Shown piece by piece: positions 1-8,382 of a stretch of 64,000 nt of DNA. The notes beneath the pieces were generated by a model. That model was given only the letters and a program-made list of their open reading frames with translations, did no database searches and was not told where the DNA came from. The number at the start of each line of letters is the position of its first letter. Positions within the stretch are counted from its first letter, which is position 1. The DNA is from Flavonifractor sp. An82. GTDB taxonomy: Bacteria; Bacillota; Clostridia; Oscillospirales; Oscillospiraceae. The stretch is from the NCBI RefSeq assembly GCF_002159265.1, contig NZ_NFHG01000014.1, positions 29,814-93,813 on the forward strand, written 5' to 3'. Both the position numbers and the translations under genes were made by a program.

Positions 1-316
1 AAAAGATCTTGCTGGCCTCGATGATGGCGGCGTCCGCCGTGGGGCCGAAGGCGGGAATGCCCGCCGCCTCCATGGCGTCCACCATGCCCAGGGCCAGGGG
101 ATCGTCAGGAGCCACTACCACGAAGTCCATGGAGTACTTCTTGGCCCACTTCACCATGCCCTCCACGTCGGTGGCGGCGATGGGAACGCACTGGGCGATG
201 GATTCAATGCCGCCGTTGCCGGGGGCGCAGTAGAGCCGGGTGACATGGGGGCTCTGGGACAGCTTCCAGCAGATGGCGTGCTCCCGCCCGCCTCCGCCTA
301 CGACTAGTACCTTCAT
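1..316 (-). CDS. purD: Phosphoribosylamine--glycine ligase, N-terminal part (cut by window edge)
   Basis: GAR synthetase joins phosphoribosylamine and glycine with ATP in de novo purine synthesis. Only about 105 N-terminal codons are visible, because the gene runs off the left edge. The start MKVLVVGGGGREHAICWKL carries the glycine-rich phosphate loop typical of PurD, and the following FVVVAPDDPLALGMVDAMEA segment also matches the family. The ATG at 316 has GAGG seven bases upstream. It is the last visible gene of the minus-strand purine operon, but a 243-base gap full of hairpins separates it from the AICAR transformylase gene, so its expression may be adjusted separately. The identification is firm. 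Completeness cannot be judged. Confidence 0.93.
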   Translation of the reverse strand, partial: MKVLVVGGGGREHAICWKLSQSPHVTRLYCAPGNGGIESIAQCVPIAATDVEGMVKWAKKYSMDFVVVAPDDPLALGMVDAMEAAGIPAFGPTADAAIIEASKIF

Positions 317-355
317 GTTCAAACCTCGTTTCGTTACCCCCGTCCTTTTCGCGCA

Positions 356-551
356 GCGAAAAGCTTTTTCGCGGAGGGTGTTGCGCTCCGTGACCCTGGA
401 GCGAAAAAATAAAATGCATGTCTGGGAGAATTCACTTCTCCCAGACATACCCCGACCCGCGCCGCGGGCGCGAAACCGGGGGTATCGCAGAACTGTGCCA
501 ATATATATTGGCGCAGTTCTGCGTATCCAGGGGGTATTGGATACCCCCTGG
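356..551 (-). repeat. Cluster of six adjacent hairpins between AICAR transformylase and purD
   Basis: In transcript order (minus strand) the perfect or nearly perfect stems are: 527-551 (11 bp, 3-base loop), 486-523 (17 bp with one wobble), 447-485 (outer 7 bp plus an inner GC-rich stem), 419-447 (12 bp, TGTCTGGGAGAA with its complement), 384-403 and 356-372. The 419-447 stem is followed on the minus strand by TGCATTTTATTTTTT, so it could act as an intrinsic terminator or attenuator ahead of purD. No ORF with a ribosome site was found here. Whether this is a regulator or a mobile hairpin-rich repeat is not decided by the sequence. Confidence 0.7.
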
Positions 552-558
552 AATTGTT

Positions 559-1731
559 TTAGTGGTGGAACAGCCGCATGCCGGTGAAGGCCATGACGAT
601 GCCGTACTTGTTGCAGGTGGCGATGACGTGGTCATCCCGGATGGAGCCGCCGGGCTGCACGATGTAGGACACGCCGGACTTGCGGGCCCGCTCCACGTTG
701 TCGCCGAAGGGGAAGAAGGCGTCGGAGCCCACGGTGACGCCGGACTGGGTGGCGATCCAGGCCTTCTTTTCCTCAGTGGTGAGCACCTCAGGGCGTACCT
801 TGAAGGTGTTCTGCCACACGCCCTCGGCCAGCACGTCCTCGTACTCGTCGGAGATGTATACGTCGATGGCGTTGTCCCGGTCGGGGCGGCGGATACCGTC
901 CACAAACTGGAGGCCCAGCACCTTGGGATGCTGGCGCAGCAGCCAGTTGTCCGCCTTGGAGCCGGCCAGACGGGTGCAGTGGATGCGGCTCTGCTGACCG
1001 GCGCCCACGCCGATGGCCTGGCCGTCCTTTACGTAGCACACGGAGTTGGACTGGGTGTACTTCAGGGTGATGAGGGCGATGAGCATGTCCCGCTTGGCAT
1101 TCTCCGGCAGGTCCTTGCTGTCGGTGACGATGTTGTTCAGCAGGTCGGCATTGATCTCATAGTTGTTGCGGCCCTGCTCGAAGGTGATGCCGAATACGTC
1201 CTTGTGCTCCACGGCCTTGGGGACGTAGTCCGGGTCGATCTCCACCACGTTGTAGCCGCCCTTGCGCTTGGTCTTGAGGATCTCCAGGGCCTCCTCAGTG
1301 TAGCCGGGGGCGATAACGCCGTCAGATACCTCCAGGGCCAGATAGCGGGCGGTCTGGGCGTCGCACACGTCGGACAGGGCGGCCCAGTCGCCGTAGGAGC
1401 ACAGTCGGTCGGCGCCCCGGGCCTTCACATAGGCGCAGGCGATGGGGGACAGGTCCATGTCCTCGGCAAAGTAGATCTTTTTCTCCACGTCGGTGAGGGG
1501 CGTGCCCACGGCGGCGCCGGCGGGGGAGACGTGCTTGAAGGAGGCGGCGGCGGGCAGGCCGGTGGCCTCCTTCAGCTCCTTGACCAGCTGCCAGGAGTTC
1601 AGGGCGTCCAGAAAGTTGATGTAGCCCGGCTTGCCGTTGAGCACCTTGATGGGCAGCTCACCGGACTCCATAAAGATGCGGGCGGGCTTCTGGTTGGGGT
1701 TGCAGCCGTATTTCAGCTCCAGTTCGGTCAT
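559..1731 (-). CDS. purH: Stand-alone AICAR transformylase (PurH C-terminal type)
   Basis: This 390-residue protein transfers the formyl group from 10-formyl-THF to AICAR to give FAICAR, the penultimate step of IMP synthesis. It begins directly with the transformylase signature KYGCNPNQKPA and has the catalytic Lys-His pair in SFKHVSPAG (K66, H67). It lacks the roughly 200-residue N-terminal IMP cyclohydrolase (MGS-like) domain of bifunctional PurH, and the missing activity is supplied by the next gene upstream (1751-2458). An RBS AAGGAGG lies 12 bases before the ATG at 1731. It sits in the purine operon, 19 bases after the cyclohydrolase. The monofunctional split is seen directly. The assignment of activities follows family knowledge. 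Confidence 0.93.
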   Translation of the reverse strand: MTELELKYGCNPNQKPARIFMESGELPIKVLNGKPGYINFLDALNSWQLVKELKEATGLPAAASFKHVSPAGAAVGTPLTDVEKKIYFAEDMDLSPIACAYVKARGADRLCSYGDWAALSDVCDAQTARYLALEVSDGVIAPGYTEEALEILKTKRKGGYNVVEIDPDYVPKAVEHKDVFGITFEQGRNNYEINADLLNNIVTDSKDLPENAKRDMLIALITLKYTQSNSVCYVKDGQAIGVGAGQQSRIHCTRLAGSKADNWLLRQHPKVLGLQFVDGIRRPDRDNAIDVYISDEYEDVLAEGVWQNTFKVRPEVLTTEEKKAWIATQSGVTVGSDAFFPFGDNVERARKSGVSYIVQPGGSIRDDHVIATCNKYGIVMAFTGMRLFHH

Positions 1732-1750
1732 GGTCTGTGCTTCCTCCTTC

Positions 1751-2458
1751 TTACTGATGCTTGTTGAGGATGACGGTCTCCCAGTCGCCGGTCATCAGGT
1801 CGATGTAGCGCACGAAGAGGGATACCTTGTTGTCCTCGTTCAGATTGGACCAGATCAGCTGGGCAAACTCCTGGGGAGTCTTGCTGTCGATGGTGATCTG
1901 CTCCGGCTCGCCCTCAAAGGAGGGCAGGGGATTGCCGTCCCCCATGTAGGTGTGGATGAAGTGGCCCTGACCGGCCAGAGGCTTCTCATAGGTGAAGAAG
2001 TAGCGGCGGCAGGAGGCGGGATCGCCGTCGGCGCTCTTCAGGATGGAGAGAACATAGTCGCCGTCCTTCTTCACCAGGCCGGAGATACGGGGGGTGTAGT
2101 TGGGCTCGTCGGGCTCAAAGGTGCGGGTGTGCAGGGCCTGGGAGAAGGTCTTGCCGGCGGCCAGACCCTCCCGGATGGTATCGGTCTGATCGCCGTTGGT
2201 GACGATGGTGGAGGCGCCGAATACCCGGACGGGGTTATAGATGATGAGAGAGGGGTCAGTCATCTTGGAGGGGTCGAAGGCCTGGGTGCGGATGCCGTCG
2301 GGAGTCTCCACAAAGACCCGGTTGCGGGAGTTCTCGCTGCGGCCCATGATGAAGTAGGCGATGACCGCCTTGGTGTCGTCGGCAGAGCGGCCCAGCACGA
2401 TGCCCCGGCCGGGATAGGGATTGGAGCGCAGCAGCTCAGTCAGATCCAGCGTTTTCAT
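1751..2458 (-). CDS. purO: IMP cyclohydrolase, PurO-like family
   Basis: This 235-residue protein looks like the PurO-type IMP cyclohydrolase family (Ntn-hydrolase fold), best known from archaea and unrelated to the cyclohydrolase half of bacterial PurH. The N-terminal NPYPGRGIVLGRS and the later YNPVRV and HTRTFEPDEPNYTPRISG segments are what I recognise. It would close the ring of FAICAR to form IMP, the last step of the pathway. Its position directly before a transformylase that lacks this domain supports the role strongly. It lies four bases after purN (2463). The symbol purO is used for family resemblance. Some annotations would give only IMP cyclohydrolase. Confidence 0.85.
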   Translation of the reverse strand: MKTLDLTELLRSNPYPGRGIVLGRSADDTKAVIAYFIMGRSENSRNRVFVETPDGIRTQAFDPSKMTDPSLIIYNPVRVFGASTIVTNGDQTDTIREGLAAGKTFSQALHTRTFEPDEPNYTPRISGLVKKDGDYVLSILKSADGDPASCRRYFFTYEKPLAGQGHFIHTYMGDGNPLPSFEGEPEQITIDSKTPQEFAQLIWSNLNEDNKVSLFVRYIDLMTGDWETVILNKHQ

Positions 2459-2462
2459 ATGA

Positions 2463-3095
2463 TCATTCCCCTTTATTGATTGTGACGATCCGTCCCTCCA
2501 CGGAGAGACGGCCCTGGCAGAAGAGGGCCACGGCCTGGGGCAGGATATGCCACTCGGCCTGCTCCATTACCCGGCGCTGGAGGACCTCCGGCGTGTCGCC
2601 GGGCAGGATGTCCACCGCCTTCTGGAGGACGATGGGGCCGCCGTCGGGCTCCTCGTTGACGAAGTGGACGGTGGCGCCGGTGACCTTCACCCCGTAGGCC
2701 AGGGCCTTTTCATGGACGTGGAGGCCGTAATAGCCCGCCCCGCAGAAGGATGGAATGAGAGCGGGATGGACATTGAGGATGGCGTTGGGGTAGGCATGCA
2801 CCATCTCTTCGGTGAGGATGTGCATGAACCCGGCCAGTACCACCAGGTCGATGTTCAGCTCCTTCAGCCTGGACACCAGGGCCTGGGTCATGGCTCGGTT
2901 GGAGTCGTAGTCCTTCCGGGCCACCACATAGCCGGGGATGCCGGCGTTTTTGGCCCGCTCCAGGGCGTAGGCGTCGGCTTTGGAGGAGATGACGGCGGCC
3001 AGCTCGCCGCCGCCCAGCTCGCCCCGGTCACGGGCGCCGATGAGGGCCTGGAGGTTGGTCCCACCGCCGGAGACCAGTACGGCGATCCGCGTCAT
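2463..3095 (-). CDS. purN: Phosphoribosylglycinamide formyltransferase
   Basis: PurN formylates GAR using 10-formyl-THF. The 210-residue length is normal for the family. The start MTRIAVLVSGGGTNLQAL is typical. The catalytic triad is visible as N108 and H110 in ILNVHPALIPSF and D151 in EEPDGGPIV. The ATG at 3095 overlaps the purM stop by four bases (3092-3095), so the two genes are translationally coupled. Both act in the same stretch of the pathway, though FGAM synthetase, whose product PurM uses, is not encoded in this window. Nothing looks unusual. Confidence 0.96.
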   Translation of the reverse strand: MTRIAVLVSGGGTNLQALIGARDRGELGGGELAAVISSKADAYALERAKNAGIPGYVVARKDYDSNRAMTQALVSRLKELNIDLVVLAGFMHILTEEMVHAYPNAILNVHPALIPSFCGAGYYGLHVHEKALAYGVKVTGATVHFVNEEPDGGPIVLQKAVDILPGDTPEVLQRRVMEQAEWHILPQAVALFCQGRLSVEGRIVTINKGE

Positions 3096-4135
3096 ACCAG
3101 CTCGACCCCCGTATCGCCGGCCACCACGGAGCCGATGACATAGGCCCGCTCTTCGGCCCGGCAGAGGATCTCCTTGGCCTGGCCCACCTCCTCCTTGGGG
3201 ATAGCCAGGATCAGGCCCACACCCATGTTGAAGGTGTTGTACATATCCCGCATGGGGATGTTGCCGCGCTTGGCGATCAGGTCAAAGATGGGGGGGACGG
3301 GGAAGGAGGCGGTCTCGATCTGGGCGGTGAGGCCCTCCTTCATCATTCGGGGCACATTCTCATAGAGGCCGCCGCCGGTGATGTGGCTGATGGCCTTGAT
3401 GTGGATGCCGTTGTTCAGCAGGCACTGGACGGTCTTGACATAGATGCGGGTGGGGGTGAGCAGGGTCTCGCCCAGGCTCTTGCCCTCCAGCTCCTCCATG
3501 GGGGAGGTCAGGTCGGCGTGCTCCACGTCCAGCACCTTGCGCACCAGGGAGAAGCCGTTGGAGTGGACGCCGCTGGAGCCCAGACCGATGAGCACGTCGC
3601 CCACCGCCAGGTCCTTGCCGTCGATGATCTTCTCCTCGTCCACGATGCCCACGGAGAAGCCCGCCACATCATAGTCGTCCTCCGCCATCAGGCCGGGGTG
3701 CTCGGCAGTCTCGCCGCCCACCAGGGCGCAGCCCGCCTGGCGGCAGCCCTCAGTGATGCCGGAGACGATGTCGGCGATGCGGGCGGGGTCGTTCTTGCCG
3801 CAGGCGATGTAGTCCAGGAAGAACAGGGGAGAGGCGCCGCCGCAGATGATGTCGTTGACGCACATGGCCACGCAGTCGATGCCGATGGTGTCGTGCTTGT
3901 TCATCAGCTGGGCCAGACGGAGCTTGGTGCCCACGCCGTCGGTGCCGGACACCAGTACCGGCTTCTTCATGCCCGCCATGTTGGGGGCGAACAGGCCGCC
4001 GAAGCCGCCCAGGGTGCCCATGACGCCGGGGATGTAGGTGGACTCCACCATGGGCTTGATGCGCTCTACCGACTCGTAGCCGGCGGTGACGTCCACGCCG
4101 GCGGCGGCGTAGGATTCAGAGTGGGAATTTTTCAT
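3092..4135 (-). CDS. purM: Phosphoribosylformylglycinamidine cyclo-ligase (AIR synthetase)
   Basis: PurM converts FGAM and ATP to aminoimidazole ribotide. The protein has 347 residues, the usual size. Family segments include YAAAGVDVTAGYESVERIK near the N-terminus, VSGTDGVGTKLRLA (ATP site), ALVGGETAEHPG and SHITGGGLYENVPRM. The start at 4135 has GGAGGTTTCTCCGT just upstream. It lies 19 bases after purF and overlaps purN by four bases. It is an ordinary member of the operon. Confidence 0.96.
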   Translation of the reverse strand: MKNSHSESYAAAGVDVTAGYESVERIKPMVESTYIPGVMGTLGGFGGLFAPNMAGMKKPVLVSGTDGVGTKLRLAQLMNKHDTIGIDCVAMCVNDIICGGASPLFFLDYIACGKNDPARIADIVSGITEGCRQAGCALVGGETAEHPGLMAEDDYDVAGFSVGIVDEEKIIDGKDLAVGDVLIGLGSSGVHSNGFSLVRKVLDVEHADLTSPMEELEGKSLGETLLTPTRIYVKTVQCLLNNGIHIKAISHITGGGLYENVPRMMKEGLTAQIETASFPVPPIFDLIAKRGNIPMRDMYNTFNMGVGLILAIPKEEVGQAKEILCRAEERAYVIGSVVAGDTGVELV

Positions 4136-4153
4136 ACGGAGAAACCTCCTCGA

Positions 4154-5578
4154 TTATTGGGTTTGACCGATTTTCTGTTCAAAACGGAATTTCTCCCGGG
4201 CCTCGGGCACGGGTACCGGGTACTGACCGGTAAAGCAACCGTCGCAGAAGGTGCAGCGGCAGCCGTTGGCCAGCTTGTGGACGCTGTCCACGCTGAGGTA
4301 GCCCAGGGAGTCGGCGCCGATGATCTGGGCGATCTCCTCCACCGTGTGGTTGCAGGCGATGAGGTGATCCCGGGAGTCGATGTCGGTGCCGAAGTAGCAG
4401 GGGTGGAGGAAGGGGGGCGCGGATACCCGCATGTGGACCTCGGTGGCCCCCGCCTCCCGCAGCAGCCCCACGATGCGGGCGGAGGTGGTACCGCGGACGA
4501 TGGAATCGTCGATGATGACCACCCGCTTGCCCCGCACCACGGAGGAGATGGGGTTGAGCTTGATGCGCACCTTGTCCTCCCGGTTCTTCTGGCCGGGGGC
4601 GATGAAGGTGCGGGCGATGTACTTGTTCTTGATGAAGCCGGTACCGTAGGGGATACCGGACTGCCGGGCGTAGCCGATGGCGGCGTCAATGCCGGAATCG
4701 GGTACACCGATGACGATATCCGCCTGGACGGGGTGCTCCAGGGCCAGGAAGGCCCCGGCCCGCACCCGGGCCTCATGGACACCCGCCCCGTCGATCACCG
4801 AGTCGGGCCGGGCAAAGTAGATGAACTCAAACACGCACATGCTGCTTTTGGCCTTGCCGCAGTGATCTTTGATGCTGCGCAGGCCGTTCTGGTCCACCAC
4901 CACGATCTCACCGGGCCCCACATCCCGGAGAAAGTGGGCGCCGATGGCGTCCAGAGCGCAGCTCTCCGAGGCAAACACATAGCCGTCGTCCAGGGTGCCG
5001 ATGCACAGGGGGCGGAACCCGTTGGGGTCCCGGGCGGCAACCAGCTTGCGGGGGGAGAGGAGGACCAGGGAGTAGGCGCCCTGGATGATATCCATGGCAG
5101 CCGACACCGCCTCCTCAATGGAGGGAGCCTTCAGCCGCTGGCCGGTGATGGTGTAGGCAATGACCTCGGTGTCGCTGGTGGTGTGGAAGATGGCGCCGGA
5201 CAGCTCCAGCTTCTCCCGCAGCTCGGCGGCGTTGGTCAGGTTGCCGTTGTGGGCCAGCGCCATGGAGCCCTTCACATGGTTGATGACCATGGGCTGGGCG
5301 TTGATACGGCTCTTGCGGCCGGTGGTAGCGTAGCGCACGTGGCCCACGGCCATGCTGCCGCGGCCCAGGTTCTCCAGAATTTCAGGGGTAAATACCTCGC
5401 TGACCAGTCCCACGTCCTTGTGGCTGGTGATGACGCCATCGTCATTGATGGCCATGCCTGCACTCTCCTGGCCCCGATGCTGCAGGGCGTAGAGCGCGTT
5501 GTAGGTAACAGAGGCGGCGTGGGTCATGCCGGGCACAGAGATGCCGAACACGCCGCATTCTTCATGGATATTTGCCAT
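4154..5578 (-). CDS. purF: Amidophosphoribosyltransferase (canonical, glutamine-dependent)
   Basis: This 474-residue enzyme catalyses the committed step, PRPP plus glutamine to phosphoribosylamine. It starts MANIHEECGVFG, so a seven-residue propeptide precedes the nucleophile Cys8, as in the Bacillus-type enzyme. The glutamine-site motifs GHVRYATTG and HNGNLTNA are intact, as is the PRPP loop VVIIDDSIVRGTT (about residues 355-367). The candidate 4Fe-4S cysteines are present in MCVFEF, HPCYFG and CTFCDGC. It directly follows a second, glutaminase-defective PurF paralogue (5630-7051), 51 bases upstream. This copy has everything needed for activity. Confidence 0.97.
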   Translation of the reverse strand: MANIHEECGVFGISVPGMTHAASVTYNALYALQHRGQESAGMAINDDGVITSHKDVGLVSEVFTPEILENLGRGSMAVGHVRYATTGRKSRINAQPMVINHVKGSMALAHNGNLTNAAELREKLELSGAIFHTTSDTEVIAYTITGQRLKAPSIEEAVSAAMDIIQGAYSLVLLSPRKLVAARDPNGFRPLCIGTLDDGYVFASESCALDAIGAHFLRDVGPGEIVVVDQNGLRSIKDHCGKAKSSMCVFEFIYFARPDSVIDGAGVHEARVRAGAFLALEHPVQADIVIGVPDSGIDAAIGYARQSGIPYGTGFIKNKYIARTFIAPGQKNREDKVRIKLNPISSVVRGKRVVIIDDSIVRGTTSARIVGLLREAGATEVHMRVSAPPFLHPCYFGTDIDSRDHLIACNHTVEEIAQIIGADSLGYLSVDSVHKLANGCRCTFCDGCFTGQYPVPVPEAREKFRFEQKIGQTQ

Positions 5579-5629
5579 AGTTTTCTTCCTTTGCGTATGG
5601 GGCTTGGACGTGGAAACCGGACGGACCGG

Positions 5630-7051
5630 TTATTCCTTACCGGTCCAGCAGTAGGTGCAGATCTTGTCGCGATCGATGCCGATGGCCTCCAGCAGGCCGT
5701 CCAGGGACTGATAGCCCAGGGAGTCGAAGCCCAGCTTCTCACAGATGGACTTGAGCATGCACTGGCCGCGCTGGGTGGAGGAATCGGCGTACTCCTCCAG
5801 GTGCTGCTGCCCCTCGTCCCCCTCCAGCTCCTGGATGGTGCGGCGGGCCAGCAGTTCCATGTCGGAATTGCTGCGGGAGAAGTTAAGGTATTTGCAGCCG
5901 TACATGATGGGGGGGCAGGCCGAGCGCATGTGGACCTCCTCGGCGCCGGACTCGTAGAGGAATTCCACGGTCTCCCGGAGCTGGGTGCCCCGGACGATGG
6001 AGTCGTCCACAAAGAGCAGCTTCTTGCCCTCGATGAGCTCAGGTACGGGGATCTGCTTCATTTTGGCCACCTGGTTGCGGGCCGCCTGGTTGGCGGGCAT
6101 GAAGGAGCGGGGCCAGGTGGGAGTGTACTTGACGAAGGGGCGGGCGAAGGGTTTGCCGCTGCGGTTGGAGAAGCCGATGGCGTGGGGCAGGCCGGAGTCG
6201 GGTACGCCGGCCACATAGTCCACCTTGGGCAGCTGGCCCTTCTGGACCTCGTCCCGGGCCATGATCTCGCCGTTGCGGTAGCGCATGACCTCCACATTCA
6301 TGCCTTCGTAGTTGGAGTTGGGGTAACCGTAGTAGGTCCACAGGAAGGCACAGATCTTCATCTTGTCGCCGGCGGGGGCCAGAGTCTCCCAGCCCCTGGC
6401 GGTTACCTTGACCACCTCGCCGGGGCCCAGCTCGTAGGCGTCGATATAGCCCAGCTTGTGGTAGGCGAAGGACTCAAAGGAGACGCAGCAGCCCTCGTCG
6501 TTCTGGCCGATGAGCACCGGCAGACGGCCCAGCTTGTCCCGGGCGGCGATGATGCCGTCGGGGGTGAGCAGCAGCATGGTGCAGGAGCCGTCGATCTCCT
6601 CCTGGGCGTGGCGGATGCCCGACACCAGATCGTCCTTCTGGTTGATGAGGGCGGCGGCCAGCTCGGTGGAGTTGACTTTGCCGGAGCTCATGGCCATGAA
6701 CTGGTGGCCGTGGTCGGAGAAGTAGCGCTCCACCAGCTCATCGGAGTTGTTGATGATGCCTACGGTGATGATGGCGTACAGGCCCAGGTGGGAGCGCACC
6801 AGCAGGGGCTGGGGGTCGGTGTCACTGATACAGCCGATGGCGGAACAGCCCTTGAAGTCGGCCAGGTCCTTGTCGAACTTGGTGCGGAAGGGGGTGTTCT
6901 CGATGTTATGGATCTGACGCTGGAAACCGGCCTTGGCGTCGTACACCGCCATACCGCCCCGCTTGGTGCCCAGGTGGGAGTGGTAGTCGGTGCCGAAGAA
7001 GACGTCCATGACGCAGTCGTGCTTGGAGATGGTGCCAAAGAAACCGCCCAT
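5630..7051 (-). CDS. PurF paralogue with degenerate glutaminase domain
   Basis: This 473-residue protein aligns end to end with amidophosphoribosyltransferase. It keeps the PRPP loop LLFVDDSIVRGTQ (about residues 342-354), GVPDSGLPHAIGF, and cysteines matching the four Fe-S ligands (KICAFLW, YGCKYL, CTYCWTG). The glutaminase site is gone. The N-terminus is MGGFFG where the family needs CGVFG, the RYATTG segment is replaced by CISDTDPQP, and HNGN is replaced by GIINN. No alternative start exists, since an in-frame TAA lies one codon before the ATG (TAA-GGC-ATG). It sits between purC and the intact purF. It may use free ammonia, bind PRPP or nucleotides as a regulator, or pair with PurF. The actual role is unknown. 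Confidence 0.85.
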   Translation of the reverse strand: MGGFFGTISKHDCVMDVFFGTDYHSHLGTKRGGMAVYDAKAGFQRQIHNIENTPFRTKFDKDLADFKGCSAIGCISDTDPQPLLVRSHLGLYAIITVGIINNSDELVERYFSDHGHQFMAMSSGKVNSTELAAALINQKDDLVSGIRHAQEEIDGSCTMLLLTPDGIIAARDKLGRLPVLIGQNDEGCCVSFESFAYHKLGYIDAYELGPGEVVKVTARGWETLAPAGDKMKICAFLWTYYGYPNSNYEGMNVEVMRYRNGEIMARDEVQKGQLPKVDYVAGVPDSGLPHAIGFSNRSGKPFARPFVKYTPTWPRSFMPANQAARNQVAKMKQIPVPELIEGKKLLFVDDSIVRGTQLRETVEFLYESGAEEVHMRSACPPIMYGCKYLNFSRSNSDMELLARRTIQELEGDEGQQHLEEYADSSTQRGQCMLKSICEKLGFDSLGYQSLDGLLEAIGIDRDKICTYCWTGKE

Positions 7052-7054
7052 GCC

Positions 7055-7774
7055 TTACTTGTCCCCCATCAGACGGCGCATGACCTCTTCATAGGCCTCC
7101 TCCGCGCCGCCCAGGTCCCGGCGGAACCGGTCCTTGTCCAGCTTCTCGTGGGTCTTCTCGTCCCACAGACGGCAGGTGTCGGGGGAGATCTCGTCGGCCA
7201 GCACGATGGTGCCGTCGGCGGTCTTGCCGAACTCCAGCTTGAAGTCCACCAGATCGATGCCGATCTCCTTCATGAAGCCCTTCAGCAGGTCGTTGACGGC
7301 AAAGGCGTACTTCTTGATGAGCTCGATCTCCTCCTTGGTGGCCAGCTTCAGGGCCAGAGCGTGATAGTCGTTGATGAGGGGATCGCCCAGGTCGTCGTTC
7401 TTGTAGGAGAACTCAATGGTGGGCTCGTCAAACACGATGCCCTCCTCCACGCCGTAGCGCTTGGCAAAGGAGCCGGCGGAGATGTTGCGGATAATGACCT
7501 CCAGGGGAACGATGGACACCTTCTTCACGGCGGTCTCCCGGTCGCTGAGTTCCTCCACATAGTGGGTGGGCACGCCCTTCTCCTCCAGGCGGCGCATCAG
7601 GTTGTTGGTCATGCGGTTGTTGATGGCGCCCTTGCCGGTGATGGTGCCCTTCTTCAGGCCGTTGAAGGCGGTGGCGTCGTCCTTGTAGGACACGATGACA
7701 ACCTCAGGATCGTTGGAAGCGTAGACCTTCTTGGCCTTGCCTTCGTAGAGCTGCTCTTTCTTCTCGTAAGCCAT
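7055..7774 (-). CDS. purC: Phosphoribosylaminoimidazole-succinocarboxamide synthase
   Basis: SAICAR synthetase joins CAIR and aspartate with ATP. The 239-residue length matches the short bacterial form. The start [20 protein letters not shown] and the segments [19 protein letters not shown] and [14 protein letters not shown] are family signatures. The ATG at 7774 has AAAAGGAGTATCACGTC just upstream. It is the second gene of the operon, 34 bases after purE. The stop codon is followed after one codon by the start of the PurF paralogue in the same reading frame. Confidence 0.97.
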   Translation of the reverse strand: MAYEKKEQLYEGKAKKVYASNDPEVVIVSYKDDATAFNGLKKGTITGKGAINNRMTNNLMRRLEEKGVPTHYVEELSDRETAVKKVSIVPLEVIIRNISAGSFAKRYGVEEGIVFDEPTIEFSYKNDDLGDPLINDYHALALKLATKEEIELIKKYAFAVNDLLKGFMKEIGIDLVDFKLEFGKTADGTIVLADEISPDTCRLWDEKTHEKLDKDRFRRDLGGAEEAYEEVMRRLMGDK

Positions 7775-7808
7775 GACGTGATACTCCTTTTATATCAATA
7801 TTTTTTGT

Positions 7809-8300
7809 TTACAGCTTTTCCGCGATATGGCGGTCCTTCTCGGCCACCTCTGCGGCCATGTTGGCCTTGAAGTCGGCCAGCTTGCCGGTGAGCTCGCTGT
7901 CGGACAGGGCCAGCATCTGGGCGGCCAGGATGGCGGCGTTGTCGGCGCCGTCCACCGCCACGCAGGCCACGGGGATGCCCTTGGGCATCTGGACCATGGA
8001 GAGCAGGGAGTCCAGTCCGCCCATCATAGAGGTTTTGATGGGCACCCCGATAACGGGCAGGGTGGTGTAGGCGGCCAGCACGCCGGCCAGATGGGCGGCC
8101 TTGCCCGCGGCGGCGATGATGACCCCGAACCCGTTTTCCGCGGCGTGGGAGGCCAGCGCCTCAGCGGCGGCGGGGGTACGGTGGGCGGAGATGATGCGGA
8201 CCTCGGCGGGGATGCCGAAGGACTGCAGACGCTGGATGCAGGGGCGCATGGTGTCCAGATCGGAGTCGGAACCCATAACGACGGCTACCTTCTTGCTCAT
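7809..8300 (-). CDS. purE: N5-carboxyaminoimidazole ribonucleotide mutase (class I PurE)
   Basis: PurE rearranges N5-CAIR to CAIR. The 163-residue protein shows the class I features GSDSDLDTM, IISAHRTP and AAGKAAHLAG, including the active-site His in SAHRTP. No purK was found in the window, so N5-CAIR must come from a gene elsewhere. It is the first enzyme gene of the operon. AGGAGGGTCTT precedes the ATG at 8300. Upstream lie a terminator (8334-8378), a leader ORF (8383-8457) and a promoter (8492-8520), which suggests attenuation control of the whole operon. Confidence 0.96.
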   Translation of the reverse strand: MSKKVAVVMGSDSDLDTMRPCIQRLQSFGIPAEVRIISAHRTPAAAEALASHAAENGFGVIIAAAGKAAHLAGVLAAYTTLPVIGVPIKTSMMGGLDSLLSMVQMPKGIPVACVAVDGADNAAILAAQMLALSDSELTGKLADFKANMAAEVAEKDRHIAEKL

Positions 8301-8333
8301 AAGACCCTCCTGTGAACCTAAAAATTTTTCAGG

Positions 8334-8378
8334 GAAAGAAAAAATAAATCAGGGCATCCGATATACGGATGCCCTGAT
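8334..8378 (-). terminator. Intrinsic terminator/attenuator in the purine operon leader
   Basis: A 13-bp perfect stem (8366-8378 with 8348-8360, loop of five) is followed on the minus strand by TTTATTTTTTC. It starts four bases after the stop codon of the leader ORF and lies between promoter and purE. A ribosome finishing the leader would cover its 5' arm, so readthrough could depend on leader translation. That mechanism is inference. The hairpin and U-tract are seen directly. Confidence 0.85.
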
Positions 8379-8382
8379 GGAT

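Noticed and set aside
3383..7870. A 1,495-codon open frame on the plus strand opposite purM through purC
   Set aside because: It is antisense to four well-identified purine genes. Its product is a low-complexity Gly/Val/Ala/His/Asp-rich string with no ribosome site, as expected for the complement of GC-rich codons.
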